DNA from: Streptomyces sp. WELS2
GTDB taxonomy: Bacteria; Actinomycetota; Actinomycetes; Streptomycetales; Streptomycetaceae
Assembly: GCF_013870595.1 (NCBI RefSeq)
Contig: NZ_JACBWZ010000001.1
Location: 1 to 51,554 of the forward strand
Direction: 5' to 3'
Length of the DNA stretch: 51,554 nucleotides
A model generated the notes under the pieces. That model worked only from the letters and a program-made list of their open reading frames with translations. It did no database searches and was not told the DNA's origin. The position numbers and the translations under genes are program-made. Positions 25,428 through 33,862 of this stretch are shown one piece after another. How positions within the stretch are numbered: the stretch's first letter is position 1; every line of letters begins with the position of its first letter.

Positions 25428-26648
25428 TCAGCGTCTCAGGGCGTACACGTACCTGGTGCGGTACTTACCGGGGTGGGTGTCGTCGTCCCCGGGCGCGTAC
25501 TCGCCCAGGGTCCACAGCACGTCACCGCGGGCGTCGTAGCTGAGGTCCTCGGGTCCGGGCGGGAGTTCCCAGGTGGTGCCGGCCGGGCGCCAGCTCCGGA
25601 GCTCGCCGTTGCCGCTCACCCCGTGGCCGACGTTCAGGTAGTAGCGTCCCCCGACACTCACCGCGCCCTGGACCGACCGGGGTCCCGGGTAGACGATCGG
25701 GACGCCCGAGGTGCCCCTGGCCAGCAGACCCGTTCGCGGGTTCAGCGGCCACCGCGCGATCCTGGGCCGGTGGCCGTCCTGCGACCACTCGCTCACCACC
25801 AGGCGGTGCGTCGCCTGCGAGCGGTCCAGCGCGACCTGGGAGTAGGTGAAGCCGCCTGCCGTGTCGCGGTAGGTCAGCACCTGGGGCAGGACGTACGCGT
25901 ACCCTTCGGCGCTGTAGTAGCCGTCCTGGAACCCGAAGCGGCCCTGGTTCCGTGCGGCGGTCCGGACCCGCAGCATGTTCTCCAGGTGGAAGACCCGCAG
26001 TCCGACGCGGGTGTCGGTGACGTACAGCCACTTGCCGTACCAGACCAGACCGCCCGCGTGCACATGGACGGCGCGGAACCCCGGGTCCCGGCCCTGCATC
26101 TCCGGTTCGGCCAGCAGGGCGTGCCAGTACCGGACCGGACCGGAGGCCGGCACGTGCACCAGGCTGATCCGCGTGCCCTCCGCGCGTGCACCGGGGTGGG
26201 CGTCCCAGGACACCAGCAGCACGGTGGCACCGGGGGATCCTCCCAGGGCGTCGTAGTTGCTCGTGATGCCCTGGGGTCGCCAGTTGCGGGTGAGGAAGTC
26301 ATCGTCCGCCCAGCGGAATCCGGTCTTCAGACGCGGGACGCGCCGGGGGTCGGAGGGGCGGCCGGCCGGATAGGGCACCCGGCTGATCCTTGTGCCAGTG
26401 CGTTGCGGGCTGCTCCGTACGATCTCGTCGGTCGACACCCGCCAGAGGCCGACCCGGTCACCCTGCCGCGCCGCGCGGTCGTTCAGGCGTTGGATGACGG
26501 CCCAGTACCTCTGCCAGGTGTCACCGGGGTCAAGCCGGCGGGAGGTCTCGGCGGCGTACGCGGCCGGCGACGAGAGCAGTTCCCCCGCCGCCGCGACGAG
26601 GGGTGCCCCGACCATGCCCCGGAGGAGGGCTCTTCGTAAGGTGTCCAT
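25428..26648 (-). CDS. Tat-type secreted protein, propeller-like, unknown function
   Basis: 406 residues. The N-terminus has a twin-arginine-like signal (TLRRALLRG, then GAPLVAAAGELL and cleavage after SPAAYAAE). The mature part has repeated strand blocks with Gly/Trp/Tyr (VLLVSWDAHPG, GGLVWYGKWLYVTDTRVGLR, VSVGGRYYLNVGHG, DVLWTLGEYAPG), suggesting a beta-propeller. I found no catalytic signature. Exported proteins of this kind occur widely in Streptomyces without assigned function. It converges on the siderophore operon and shares no obvious regulation with it. TACCTT lies 8 bases before the ATG and may be a -10 box. Confidence 0.78.
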   Translation of the reverse strand: MDTLRRALLRGMVGAPLVAAAGELLSSPAAYAAETSRRLDPGDTWQRYWAVIQRLNDRAARQGDRVGLWRVSTDEIVRSSPQRTGTRISRVPYPAGRPSDPRRVPRLKTGFRWADDDFLTRNWRPQGITSNYDALGGSPGATVLLVSWDAHPGARAEGTRISLVHVPASGPVRYWHALLAEPEMQGRDPGFRAVHVHAGGLVWYGKWLYVTDTRVGLRVFHLENMLRVRTAARNQGRFGFQDGYYSAEGYAYVLPQVLTYRDTAGGFTYSQVALDRSQATHRLVVSEWSQDGHRPRIARWPLNPRTGLLARGTSGVPIVYPGPRSVQGAVSVGGRYYLNVGHGVSGNGELRSWRPAGTTWELPPGPEDLSYDARGDVLWTLGEYAPGDDDTHPGKYRTRYVYALRR

Positions 26649-26814
26649 ACCCGGTCAAGGTAGGCAGAGCCGCCCTCACTGCCTAGGGTGCCCATCGTTT
26701 TTCGGACATAGGCCTCTGCTGCCGCATCGCCAAGCGGGCCTGCACTCAGCGCTGGCCTCGGCCTTTCATGACGGTCTGCGTCTGATGTTGGGCCGGCCCA
26801 GTGCCCGTCTGTCG

Positions 26815-26905
26815 CATCGAGTGGGCGCCAGTGACCGGCGATACGGAGGATGCGGCGGCGGCCGGTGGTGACGAGCTGGGCGGCGGTGACGAACAGGCGG
26901 ACGCA
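26815..26905 (-). pseudogene. IS4/IS1380-like transposase C-terminal relic
   Basis: The minus strand encodes VRLFVTAAQLVTTGRRRILR followed by IAGHWRPLDAT. This resembles the C-terminus of IS1380/IS4-group transposases (R-L-F-x-x-A-x-x-L-V-x-x-x-R-R). It is joined without a gap to the aldo/keto reductase relic and is a scar of insertion and deletion. Confidence 0.5.
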
Positions 26906-27240
26906 GGCGGCGGGACTCCCAGTGCTGCTCGCGGTTGCGAGCGAGCTGCCCGCGCATGAAGTCCGGGGCGAGGCTGTGCCCGGCTACGGCCTGGTACCCG
27001 GTGAGGACCCCGTCGTTCACGGCGTCGGTGCCGGTGGCCGCGGCGAAGAACCCGGTCTTCCTGGCGATGTGCAGGTGCGGGCGGCCGGTCAGGACCAGGG
27101 CGATGAGGGGCTGCGCCTGGCCGGTGGCGTAGTTGGGGCGGTGTCGATCCACTGCGCGCCGGAGGCGGCCGCACGGGCAGCCGCCTCCGGGATCGCCCGG
27201 CACCGGTAGTTGCCCAGCGCGAGCTCCGCTGTTACAGCAG
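26905..27240 (-). pseudogene. Aldo/keto reductase N-terminal fragment
   Basis: Two frames together give LALGNYRCRAIPEAAARAAA, SGAQWIDTAP, then after a shift near 27140 PNYATGQAQPLIALVLTGR, HLHIARKTGF and VAGHSLAPDFMRGQLARN. The pattern IDTAP-N-Y...G...A-x-K-x-GF matches the first part of aldo/keto reductases (catalytic Asp/Tyr and Lys positions). The barrel is cut off after about 110 residues by the transposase relic. It is non-functional. Confidence 0.55.
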
Positions 27241-27281
27241 GCTTCCCACAGTCGCGGCCTGCCCGGCAACCGTGGGGACGG

Positions 27282-28058
27282 TCAGACCGCCGGCGCGAAT
27301 GCGGTGATGGCGTCGACGAGATCGGCCGGGGCTTCCAGCGGGATCAGATGACCGGTGTGGGGGACCACCACGAAGTCGGGGTGGGAGAGGTAGGGCACCA
27401 GGTTGTCGCGGAGCACGCCGACGGGCTCCACCTGGTCGTGTTCTCCGGCGACGACGAGAACGGGCACGCTGACCATGCGCGTGTGTTCGGTGATGTCCTG
27501 CGCGATGCCGTGCAGCGGCCACTCGGTGCGGGCGGCGTCGGCGGCGGTCCGCGAGTCGGTCACGATCTGCGCCTTGACCGGCTCGGACAGCTCGGTCGCG
27601 GTGAGGACGTGATCCCGTGCCCCGGCCACGGACTCGGCGGAGTCGTAGGCGTGCGACAGGGCTTCCCGGTACTCGGGAGTGACCTCTGCGGCGGGCTTCG
27701 CCGGGCCGGAACCGACGAGAACCATGCCGCGCAGGCCGGCGGGCCGGGTGGCCGCGACCAGCTGTGCGACCTTGCCGCCCATCGAATGCCCCACCAGGAC
27801 GTAGTCGGTGACCCCCGCGTCCGCGAGTACGGCGAGCGTGTCGTCGGCGAGCTGACCGAGCGTGTAGGGACCGGGCAGAGCGCTCGACCGGCTCCACCCG
27901 CGGAAGTCGACCGTGAGCACGTCACGGCCCGCCAGGCGGTCGACGACGAGGTCCCAGGTGCGGGCGGAACCACCCCAGTAGTGCAGGAACACCAGAGTCG
28001 GTCCGGTCCCCGTCCGATGGTCGTAAGTGGGCAGTAGCGTCTGCTGCGTCGTGTCCAT
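27282..28058 (-). CDS. Alpha/beta hydrolase
   Basis: 258 residues, full length. Core elements: LVFLHYWGGSARTWD (oxyanion loop with HYWGG), VLTVDFRGWSRS, the nucleophile elbow GHSMGG (Ser about residue 96), the acid in LVVAGEHDQVEPV and the His in VVPHTGHLIPLEAP. No signal peptide. It could be an esterase, lactonase or C-C hydrolase. It is divergent from an AraC-type regulator (28172), separated by 113 bp, and the two probably form a regulator-target pair. Confidence 0.93.
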   Translation of the reverse strand: MDTTQQTLLPTYDHRTGTGPTLVFLHYWGGSARTWDLVVDRLAGRDVLTVDFRGWSRSSALPGPYTLGQLADDTLAVLADAGVTDYVLVGHSMGGKVAQLVAATRPAGLRGMVLVGSGPAKPAAEVTPEYREALSHAYDSAESVAGARDHVLTATELSEPVKAQIVTDSRTAADAARTEWPLHGIAQDITEHTRMVSVPVLVVAGEHDQVEPVGVLRDNLVPYLSHPDFVVVPHTGHLIPLEAPADLVDAITAFAPAV

Positions 28059-28171
28059 GATGGCTCTTCCGGTCGATGCTCTGGGTCATTTGCCCCGTGC
28101 GTTCATTGAAACTTCTGCACCCGGACGGGGGCATTGGTGTGACTGGTCACCCGATGGCGAAAACTGGACAC

Positions 28172-28999
28172 ATGAGCGTGATCCGGCAGATGACCTACCA
28201 GCCCGCGGGACGCCCCGCCGCCTCGGTCGAGACGATGACGTTCGGCCGCCTTCGCGAGCTGAACGACGGCGGCACGCAGCGCGCCGACTTCCACGTCCTT
28301 GCCGTCATCGACGCCGGACCCGGCTCAGTCGCCGTCGATTTCCACCGCCACCCGCTCGAAGACCGGTCCGCGGTGTGGATTCCGCCCGGCGCGGTGCACC
28401 GGTGGGATGACATCGCCGACGTGGCAGGACACCTCGTGCTGTTCGTGCCGACCGCGCCGGTCACCCACGTCACCCGAGAACTGGCCGCCTCCCCCGACCC
28501 GGCCGCGCACTGGAGCATCCCCGACGCCGACTGGCCCTTCGTCGACACGGCGCGCAGCCATCTCCTCCTCGAAGCTTCCGCCCCACCCAGTGACTCCCGG
28601 ACAGAGCTGCCCGAGATCCTGCTCTCCGCGCTCATCACCCGGCTGCACCCGCCGCACACCGAAGCACGGCTCACCCCTCAGGTGTTCCGGTTGTTCCGCT
28701 CCAGCGTCGAAGCGCACTTCCGGCAGCACCACGACGCCGGCTACTACGCCCGTACGCTGGGATACGCGCCCCGCACCCTCTCACGAGCGGTGCAGCAGGC
28801 CACCGGCCGCACCGCGAAGGCGTACATCGTCGAACGGATCGTCCTGGAGGCCAAACGGCTCCTCGCACACGACCGCCTCACCGCCGCCCGCTGCGCCGAC
28901 GTACTCGGTTTCCCCGACGCATCCAACTTCTCGGTGTTCTTCCGCAAGGCGACAGGCATGCGTCCGGGTGCGTGGCAGGCGACGGTGGCCGCCGAGTGA
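28172..28999 (+). CDS. AraC-family transcriptional regulator
   Basis: 275 residues from ATG at 28172 (ATG at 28154 is possible). The N-terminal cupin-like sensor has the metal-type motif (VAVDFHRHPLEDRSAVWIPP, GAVHRWDD). The C-terminal AraC HTH pair is complete (YYARTLGYAPRTLSRAVQQA and ADVLGFPDASNFSVFFRKAT, then MRPGAWQ). This layout matches regulators of divergent hydrolase or efflux genes. The likely target is the hydrolase at 27282-28058. The 225 bases after it (29000-29224) show no gene. Confidence 0.92.
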   Translation: MSVIRQMTYQPAGRPAASVETMTFGRLRELNDGGTQRADFHVLAVIDAGPGSVAVDFHRHPLEDRSAVWIPPGAVHRWDDIADVAGHLVLFVPTAPVTHVTRELAASPDPAAHWSIPDADWPFVDTARSHLLLEASAPPSDSRTELPEILLSALITRLHPPHTEARLTPQVFRLFRSSVEAHFRQHHDAGYYARTLGYAPRTLSRAVQQATGRTAKAYIVERIVLEAKRLLAHDRLTAARCADVLGFPDASNFSVFFRKATGMRPGAWQATVAAE

Positions 29000-29224
29000 G
29001 AGCGTCCGGCTCGAAGTTTTTGGTGGCTTCTTCCACCAAGATCCGCTCGATGTGAACGAACCCGCTGTTCCGCCAGTGCCGGTCTTTGGTGCCGATGCCT
29101 CAGGAGGCGGCGCGGCATGCGGGTCGTCCGGCCTCTCGTGCAGAACGCACGTAAAGGCAGCCGTCATGTACAGGTCAGCAGCGAGGCGGTCGGCGAAGGC
29201 GGAGGCGGCTATTGTCCGCGGCCG

Positions 29225-30505
29225 TCAACCGGTCGGGCTGTCCGAGGGCTGGGGCTTGCCGAGCATTCGGCAGGTCGCGGCGTCGACGAGGGCCTTGTTC
29301 GTGGTGGCGGCCTTCTTTTCTTTGATGCCGAAGTTCGTGATGGTGAAGACCGCGACGCTACGGGTGCCGGTGGCGTCGGTGTAGATCTCACTGGAGTAGC
29401 CGGGCAGGCCGCCGGTGTGACCCCAGACCGTGCCGCAGGGCGTGTCCATCTTCATCAGGCCCAGACCGTAAGCTCCGCCCTCCTCGGGGGCGTCCACGGT
29501 GGTGCGCATCTGCTTCATCTGGGCCTCGGGCAGCAACCGCCCGGACATGAGCGCGGTGAGGAAGCGCTGCCAGTCCTGAGCGGTGGAGAGCATACCGCCT
29601 GCCGCCCACGACCAGCTCGGGTCGATGGCGGCGGTGTCGATGTTGTCCCCGGGGCGTTCGGGCCCGGCGAATCCGACGCCCTCGGGCAGGTCCACGGTCC
29701 CGGAAAGAAGGGCCTTCAGACGCTTGGAGTCCGGCTCGTAGCCGGTCGCGTGGCGTTTCCCGGCGGGCCAGGCCGCGTCCGTGGCCAGGTACGAGTTCTT
29801 CATGCCGAGCGGCCTGGTGAACCTCTGCTCGATCAGCTCTGCCAGGCTGCTTCCGGTGGCCTTCTCCAGGATCAGCCCGAGAGCCTCGTAGTTGGCGTTG
29901 CTGTAGGAGTATTTCTCGCCCGGCTCGGTCGGCGGGTCCTGTTCGGGAGTGGTGGCGAGAAGTTCCCCCGGGTTCCACGTGCGCTGCTCCTGACCGGTGA
30001 GCGAGGGCAGGAACTGGGGCGTCAGCAGGAAGTCTCCCAGGCCGCCGGTGTGGTTGAGCAGCATCCGTACGGTGATGTGCTCACCGCCCTTGACCAGGCC
30101 GGGCAGCCACTTCTCGACTGTGTCGTCGAGGCTGATCTTCTGCTGGGCGACCTGTTGCAGGACGAGGGTCGCGGTGAGCGGCTTGGTGTTGGACCCGACT
30201 CGGAACTGATCGCCGGCGGCGAGGCGGTGGTCGTCCTTGGTCCAGGCGGCTTGCTTGGCGATCTCGACGGGCTTCCCGTCGCCGGAGTCGACCCGGACGA
30301 TGACACCCAGGGAGCCGGTGTCTGCCGCCTGCTGCGCGAGGCGGGCCAGCCGCGCGTCGGCCACCGGGCTCGCCGCGCTTTGCCCGGCGGCCGGTTTGGC
30401 CTCGTCCGAGCAGTTCGCGAGCGCCGCGCCCAGGCAGGTCGTCAAGGCGATGGTCAGCGCTCCGCGGCGGATTCGGTGGCGGCGGGACAGTGTGGGTGCG
30501 GACAT
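29225..30505 (-). CDS. Serine beta-lactamase-like hydrolase / D-Ala-D-Ala carboxypeptidase family
   Basis: 426 residues from ATG at 30505, with GAAGGGAA upstream. It begins with an export signal (RRGALTIALTTCLGAALANC); the Cys suggests a lipoprotein, but Asn before Cys is not a standard lipobox. The class C/R61 fold is complete: nucleophile S-x-x-K in VGSNTKPLTATLVLQQ, Y-S-N in YSYSNANYEALGL and the H-x-G third motif in WGHTGGLPGYSS. It acts outside the membrane on peptidoglycan peptides, esters or beta-lactams; which one cannot be told. It lies downstream of a two-component system on the same strand but is separated by a hairpin. Confidence 0.93.
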   Translation of the reverse strand: MSAPTLSRRHRIRRGALTIALTTCLGAALANCSDEAKPAAGQSAASPVADARLARLAQQAADTGSLGVIVRVDSGDGKPVEIAKQAAWTKDDHRLAAGDQFRVGSNTKPLTATLVLQQVAQQKISLDDTVEKWLPGLVKGGEHITVRMLLNHTGGLGDFLLTPQFLPSLTGQEQRTWNPGELLATTPEQDPPTEPGEKYSYSNANYEALGLILEKATGSSLAELIEQRFTRPLGMKNSYLATDAAWPAGKRHATGYEPDSKRLKALLSGTVDLPEGVGFAGPERPGDNIDTAAIDPSWSWAAGGMLSTAQDWQRFLTALMSGRLLPEAQMKQMRTTVDAPEEGGAYGLGLMKMDTPCGTVWGHTGGLPGYSSEIYTDATGTRSVAVFTITNFGIKEKKAATTNKALVDAATCRMLGKPQPSDSPTG

Positions 30506-30662
30506 GGCAGTTCCCTTCGGCGCGTGACGATGTGCTGCGTGCGTCGAGGGACCGGACGATCGCCTGATGAGCGGCCGTTCGGCGGGTCCCGCGCACACCT
30601 TCCATTCAGTCAGCGGCGCGCCGCTGGTACATCGCTCGATGGCGGGCTTCCCACCGGCGCGG

Positions 30663-30682
30663 GGTCACTCCAAGGAGTGACC
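30663..30682. terminator. Perfect hairpin after response regulator gene
   Basis: Arms GGTCACTCC (30663-30671) and GGAGTGACC (30674-30682) with AA between. It starts 48 bases beyond the response regulator stop. A second palindrome, CAGCGGCGCGCCGCTG, lies at 30611-30626, closer to the hydrolase promoter. The first probably ends the two-component transcript; either could alternatively be a protein site. Confidence 0.6.
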
Positions 30683-30729
30683 TCGCGGGGTACGGCGTCC
30701 CGCCGGCCCGCGCTCTGACCGAGGGCGGT

Positions 30730-31395
30730 TCAGGACAGGCTGTTCCTGGCCAGCACCGCCGCCTGTGCCCGGCTCTGGCAGCCGGTTTTCGTGAGCACGC
30801 GGCTGACGTGCGTCTTGACCGTGTGCAGGCTCACCACGAGCCGGTCGGCGATCTCGGCGTTGCTCAGCCCATCCCGGATCAGACGCAGTACGTCGACCTC
30901 CCGCTGGGTGAGGTCCCTCAGCCGGGCCAGGTCATGATCGCTGGGCTGGCGCCGGCCTCTGAGATGGCCCTGGATGATCCGCTGGGTCACCTCGGGGCTC
31001 AGCGCGCTGTGCCCGGCCGCCGCGGCACGCACGGCCGCAGCCAGCTCTTCGTACGAACTGTTCTTCAGCAGGAAGCCGGAGGCCCCGGCCGTCAGCGCAT
31101 CGTCGACGTAGGCGTCCAGGTCGAACGTGGTCAGCATGAGCGCCCGGCTGCGCCCCGGCCCGAGCAGTCCCCGGCGGCCCAGCTCGCCCAGCGCCCACAG
31201 GCCGTCCCGGCGCGGCATCCGGATGTCCATCACCAGCACATCCGGCCGCAGCCGCGCACACACCTCGACGGCTTCCTCACCGTCGTTCGCGGTGCCCGCC
31301 ACGGTGATGCCCGCCTGGCTGTCCAGGATCACGCTCAGCCCTGTACGGATGACCGGCTCGTCGTCCACGACGAGCACGCTGATCTGCTCAGGCAT
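30730..31395 (-). CDS. NarL/FixJ-family response regulator
   Basis: 221 residues from ATG at 31395, which overlaps the kinase stop by 8 bases. The receiver has VDDEPVIRTGL, phospho-Asp in VLVMDIRMPRRDGL, Thr in LMLTTFD and Lys in GFLLKNSSYEEL. The C-terminal LuxR-type HTH is standard (LTQREVDVLRLIRDGLSNAE, then IADRLVVSLHTVKTHVSRVL). It should be phosphorylated by the upstream kinase; since that gene is frameshifted here, the regulator may be orphaned. Possible targets include the adjacent hydrolase gene. Confidence 0.95.
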   Translation of the reverse strand: MPEQISVLVVDDEPVIRTGLSVILDSQAGITVAGTANDGEEAVEVCARLRPDVLVMDIRMPRRDGLWALGELGRRGLLGPGRSRALMLTTFDLDAYVDDALTAGASGFLLKNSSYEELAAAVRAAAAGHSALSPEVTQRIIQGHLRGRRQPSDHDLARLRDLTQREVDVLRLIRDGLSNAEIADRLVVSLHTVKTHVSRVLTKTGCQSRAQAAVLARNSLS

Positions 31396-32580
31396 CCGCA
31401 CGCTCCCAAGGCATCGTCGCCGTAACACGGAAGCCGCCGTCACCGGTGGGACCCGCGGTGAGTTCGCCGTCCAGCGCGCCCACCCGCTCCTCCATGCTGA
31501 CCAGGCCGAGCCCGATGCCCGCGCCGGCCGCGACCTGCCGCCTGCCGCGGCCGTTCAGGATCTCACACCGCAACTCTCCGCCATCTTTGCCGCAGACGGT
31601 CACCCGGACGGGCGCTCCGGGTGCGTGCCGGCGAGCGTTGACCAGTGCCTCCTGCACGACGCGGTATACCACCAACTGGACCGGCCCCGGCACGGACTCC
31701 GGCGCGACGTCCGTCGTCAGCTCGACCGTTCCCCCGCGGCACGGTGGCTGTCCAGCAACGCGTCCAGCTCGCCGAGGTCCGGCACGGGCTGGAGCGGGAC
31801 GGCGTCCGCGGGGTCGCGCAACATCCGCAGCAAGTCACGCAGCTCGCCGCTGCTCTGCCGGCCCGCCGCCGCAAGGCCATCGATCTGGGCACGGGCCCAG
31901 TCGGGCAGCTCGCCGCCGCGGGCCCGCAGCGTCTCCGCATGCACGACGAGCAGGGTCAGCGAGTGCGCGACCACGTCGTGCATCTCACCCGCAATCCTTG
32001 TCCGCTCGCGTTGCGTGGCCTGTGCCGCCTCCAGGGCCTGTACCCGGCGCGCGTCGGCCGCCCGCCGCTCGGCCGCGGCCAGCAGTTCCTGCCGGGTGCG
32101 CGCGGCAAACCCCATCACCCAGGCCAGCGGCATCGGGGCCAGCGCGGCGAGGACGTCCAGGCCGCCCTGGAAGTCGCCGGAGTCGGTCGTCATCCGGTTC
32201 AGCCACAGACCGGCCACGCCCAGCACGGCGACGCCGAGGACCGCCGACACGGTCCGCCGCCAGCTCACGCCGCGGTCGCCCAGGTTGTAGAGCAGCACCG
32301 CCGGCGGCAGGAAGACCAGGGGTGACAGCTTGGCCCCCTCGCCCGCACTCCCCACCAGCGCCGCCAGAAGAGCCCCTAACCCCACGACGAAGGCGGTGGC
32401 CGGCAGCCGCCGCCGCAACAGCACAACCACCACGCCCACCGCCTCGTACGCCATGAGCGATACCCAGGCCGGCCCGGCGGTGTCCACGTACGGCTGCGAC
32501 AGCAGCGCCGGCGCAAACGTCAGTACTACCAGCCCGGCATCGGCACCCCACCCGGGCCACCTGCCGTCCCTCACTCTCAT
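31388..32580 (-). pseudogene. NarL-system sensor histidine kinase, frameshifted
   Basis: From ATG at 32580 it encodes four to six membrane segments (to about residue 145), a coiled linker (AAAERRAADARRVQALEAAQ) and the HisKA_3 box (ERTRIAGEMHDVVAHSLTLL, phospho-His in MHDV). At about 31735 one G is missing from a short G run, and translation stops after AGERSS. The other frame resumes with VELTTDVAPESVPGPVQLVV, the N box QEALVNARRHAPG and G box GIGLGLVSMEER, ending at 31388. One added base would restore a full-length kinase, so this may be a recent mutation or a sequence error. Confidence 0.85.
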
Positions 32581-32883
32581 CCGTCCGACACTACGACCTC
32601 GCAGACAGGTCTTCGTCACTCCAAAGAGCCACTTCGCGTCCCCTCCCGTGCGGAGGATCGGACTCTCTCCGTCGCCAACACCGGTTGACAGCCTGAGTGC
32701 TGACCTCTCTGAGCCCCACCTCAATCAACGCAGTAACGATAAAATTCGACAGGGCTGGCCCGGACCCGTGAAGAACGTAGGGAAGGTTGATTGCGCTGGT
32801 CGATGGCCCGATTTACCTACGCCGGAGTGGCGAGGGTGGTGTGATTGGAGTTGATCATCATCCGCAGAGAGATCGGCAGCAGC
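32581..32883 (+). promoter_or_regulatory. Upstream region of the cold-shock gene
   Basis: No gene seen. It is less GC-rich than the surroundings around 32720-32790 (for example AACGATAAAATTCGAC). Bacterial cold-shock mRNAs often have long leaders, so this may be an untranslated leader, but no specific fold was worked out. Leftward it holds the kinase promoter. Confidence 0.4.
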
Positions 32884-33096
32884 GTGAACAACCGACAGAC
32901 CGGCACGGTGAAGTGGTTCAACGACGAGAAGGGGTTCGGCTTCATCACCCCTGATGGTGGGGGCGACGACCTGTTCGTCCACTTCAGGGCTATCGAGGCC
33001 GAAGGCTTCAAGGCCCTCAAGGAGGGGCAGAGGGTGTCCTTCGTCGCCGAACGAGGCCAGAAGGGCATGCAGGCGGCGCAGGTCCGTGCCGAATAG
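32884..33096 (+). CDS. Cold-shock domain protein (CspA family)
   Basis: 70 residues from GTG at 32884. RNP1 is KGFGFI and RNP2 is LFVHF, in the usual single OB-fold: [60 protein letters not shown]. Length and sequence fit the Streptomyces SC7-like cold-shock proteins. It binds single-stranded RNA and DNA and acts as an RNA chaperone. The upstream in-frame codons (to 32845) are not family-like. It is isolated on the plus strand. Confidence 0.95.
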   Translation: MNNRQTGTVKWFNDEKGFGFITPDGGGDDLFVHFRAIEAEGFKALKEGQRVSFVAERGQKGMQAAQVRAE

Positions 33097-33287
33097 TCCT
33101 TCTGGCGTATAGTCGCGTCTGCAAATTCCCCTCGGGCGCGACCACACGCACCGGCCGGCAGTCTGACAGGGTGCCCAAAACATCGATGGCAGACGATCAA
33201 TGTTCGTTGGCACAGGACAGACCGCTCGGGACGGCGCCGGGCGCGAGCGTTCTTCTTGCGTGTTGCTCACGCGTGTCCGGCAGCCGG

Positions 33288-33731
33288 CTACCACAAGGGT
33301 CGGGCGCGCCCGGTCCCGTCGCAGTGGAAGCACCGGCCGCCTCCCGGCGCGCTGCGGGCACCGATGGTGCCCGCAGCGTGGCGGAAGAGCCGGGTAAGGC
33401 CGGCGGTGTATGCCGCGTGTATCGGGAGCTCCTGCTGTCTGCCGAGCGTGACTTCCAGCGCAACGTCGGGGCCGGTGAAGTGGGCGTGCATGCCCCCGGT
33501 GATCGCACGGAGCGTCTTGTTCGGTTCGTGCATCGTCTCCGTGCCGGACAGCTGCACGCGGGCCGCGAGGACGGTGTCCGCGGCCGCGGCGAAGGACAGC
33601 CATCCGACCGGGCGGGCGAGCGGCCCGATGTGGCCCACGGGGGCGGGGTGGGTGTGCTGGAGTTGGGGCAGGGAGTGCCACAGATCGCCCGGCAGGTCCT
33701 GGGGTGCGGTCTCTTCTCGGCTGCGTCTCAT
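33288..33731 (-). CDS. Hypothetical protein with C-terminal CxxCxGTG motif
   Basis: 147 residues from ATG at 33731. The middle has good coding character (HIGPLARPVGWLSFAAAADT, VLAARVQLSG, TLRAITGGMHAHFTGPDVAL). The C-terminus ends CFHCDGTGRARPLW, a half zinc-finger of the DnaJ central-domain type (C-x-x-C-x-G-x-G). A single such motif could bind zinc only with help from other ligands or as a dimer. I do not recognise the family. It follows CapA on the same strand 131 bases downstream. Confidence 0.55.
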   Translation of the reverse strand: MRRSREETAPQDLPGDLWHSLPQLQHTHPAPVGHIGPLARPVGWLSFAAAADTVLAARVQLSGTETMHEPNKTLRAITGGMHAHFTGPDVALEVTLGRQQELPIHAAYTAGLTRLFRHAAGTIGARSAPGGGRCFHCDGTGRARPLW

Positions 33732-33862
33732 ACGGCCTGTAGGGCCTTGGGTGGGCTGTCGACGTCGGGGGGGGCCTGTCCGTCCGCCGGTGGCGCGGTG
33801 ACTTCGGGACCGGTCCCGCTGTGCGGCTTGGCGGTTGCCGGCCGCACAGCGGGCTTGTGCGG

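Noticed and set aside
30611-30626. Palindrome as an operator of the serine hydrolase
   Set aside because: A 16-bp GC-only palindrome is expected fairly often at this GC content; no regulator gene supports it.
29117-30718. 533-codon plus-strand open frame
   Set aside because: Exact antisense of the serine hydrolase with all catalytic motifs on the other strand.
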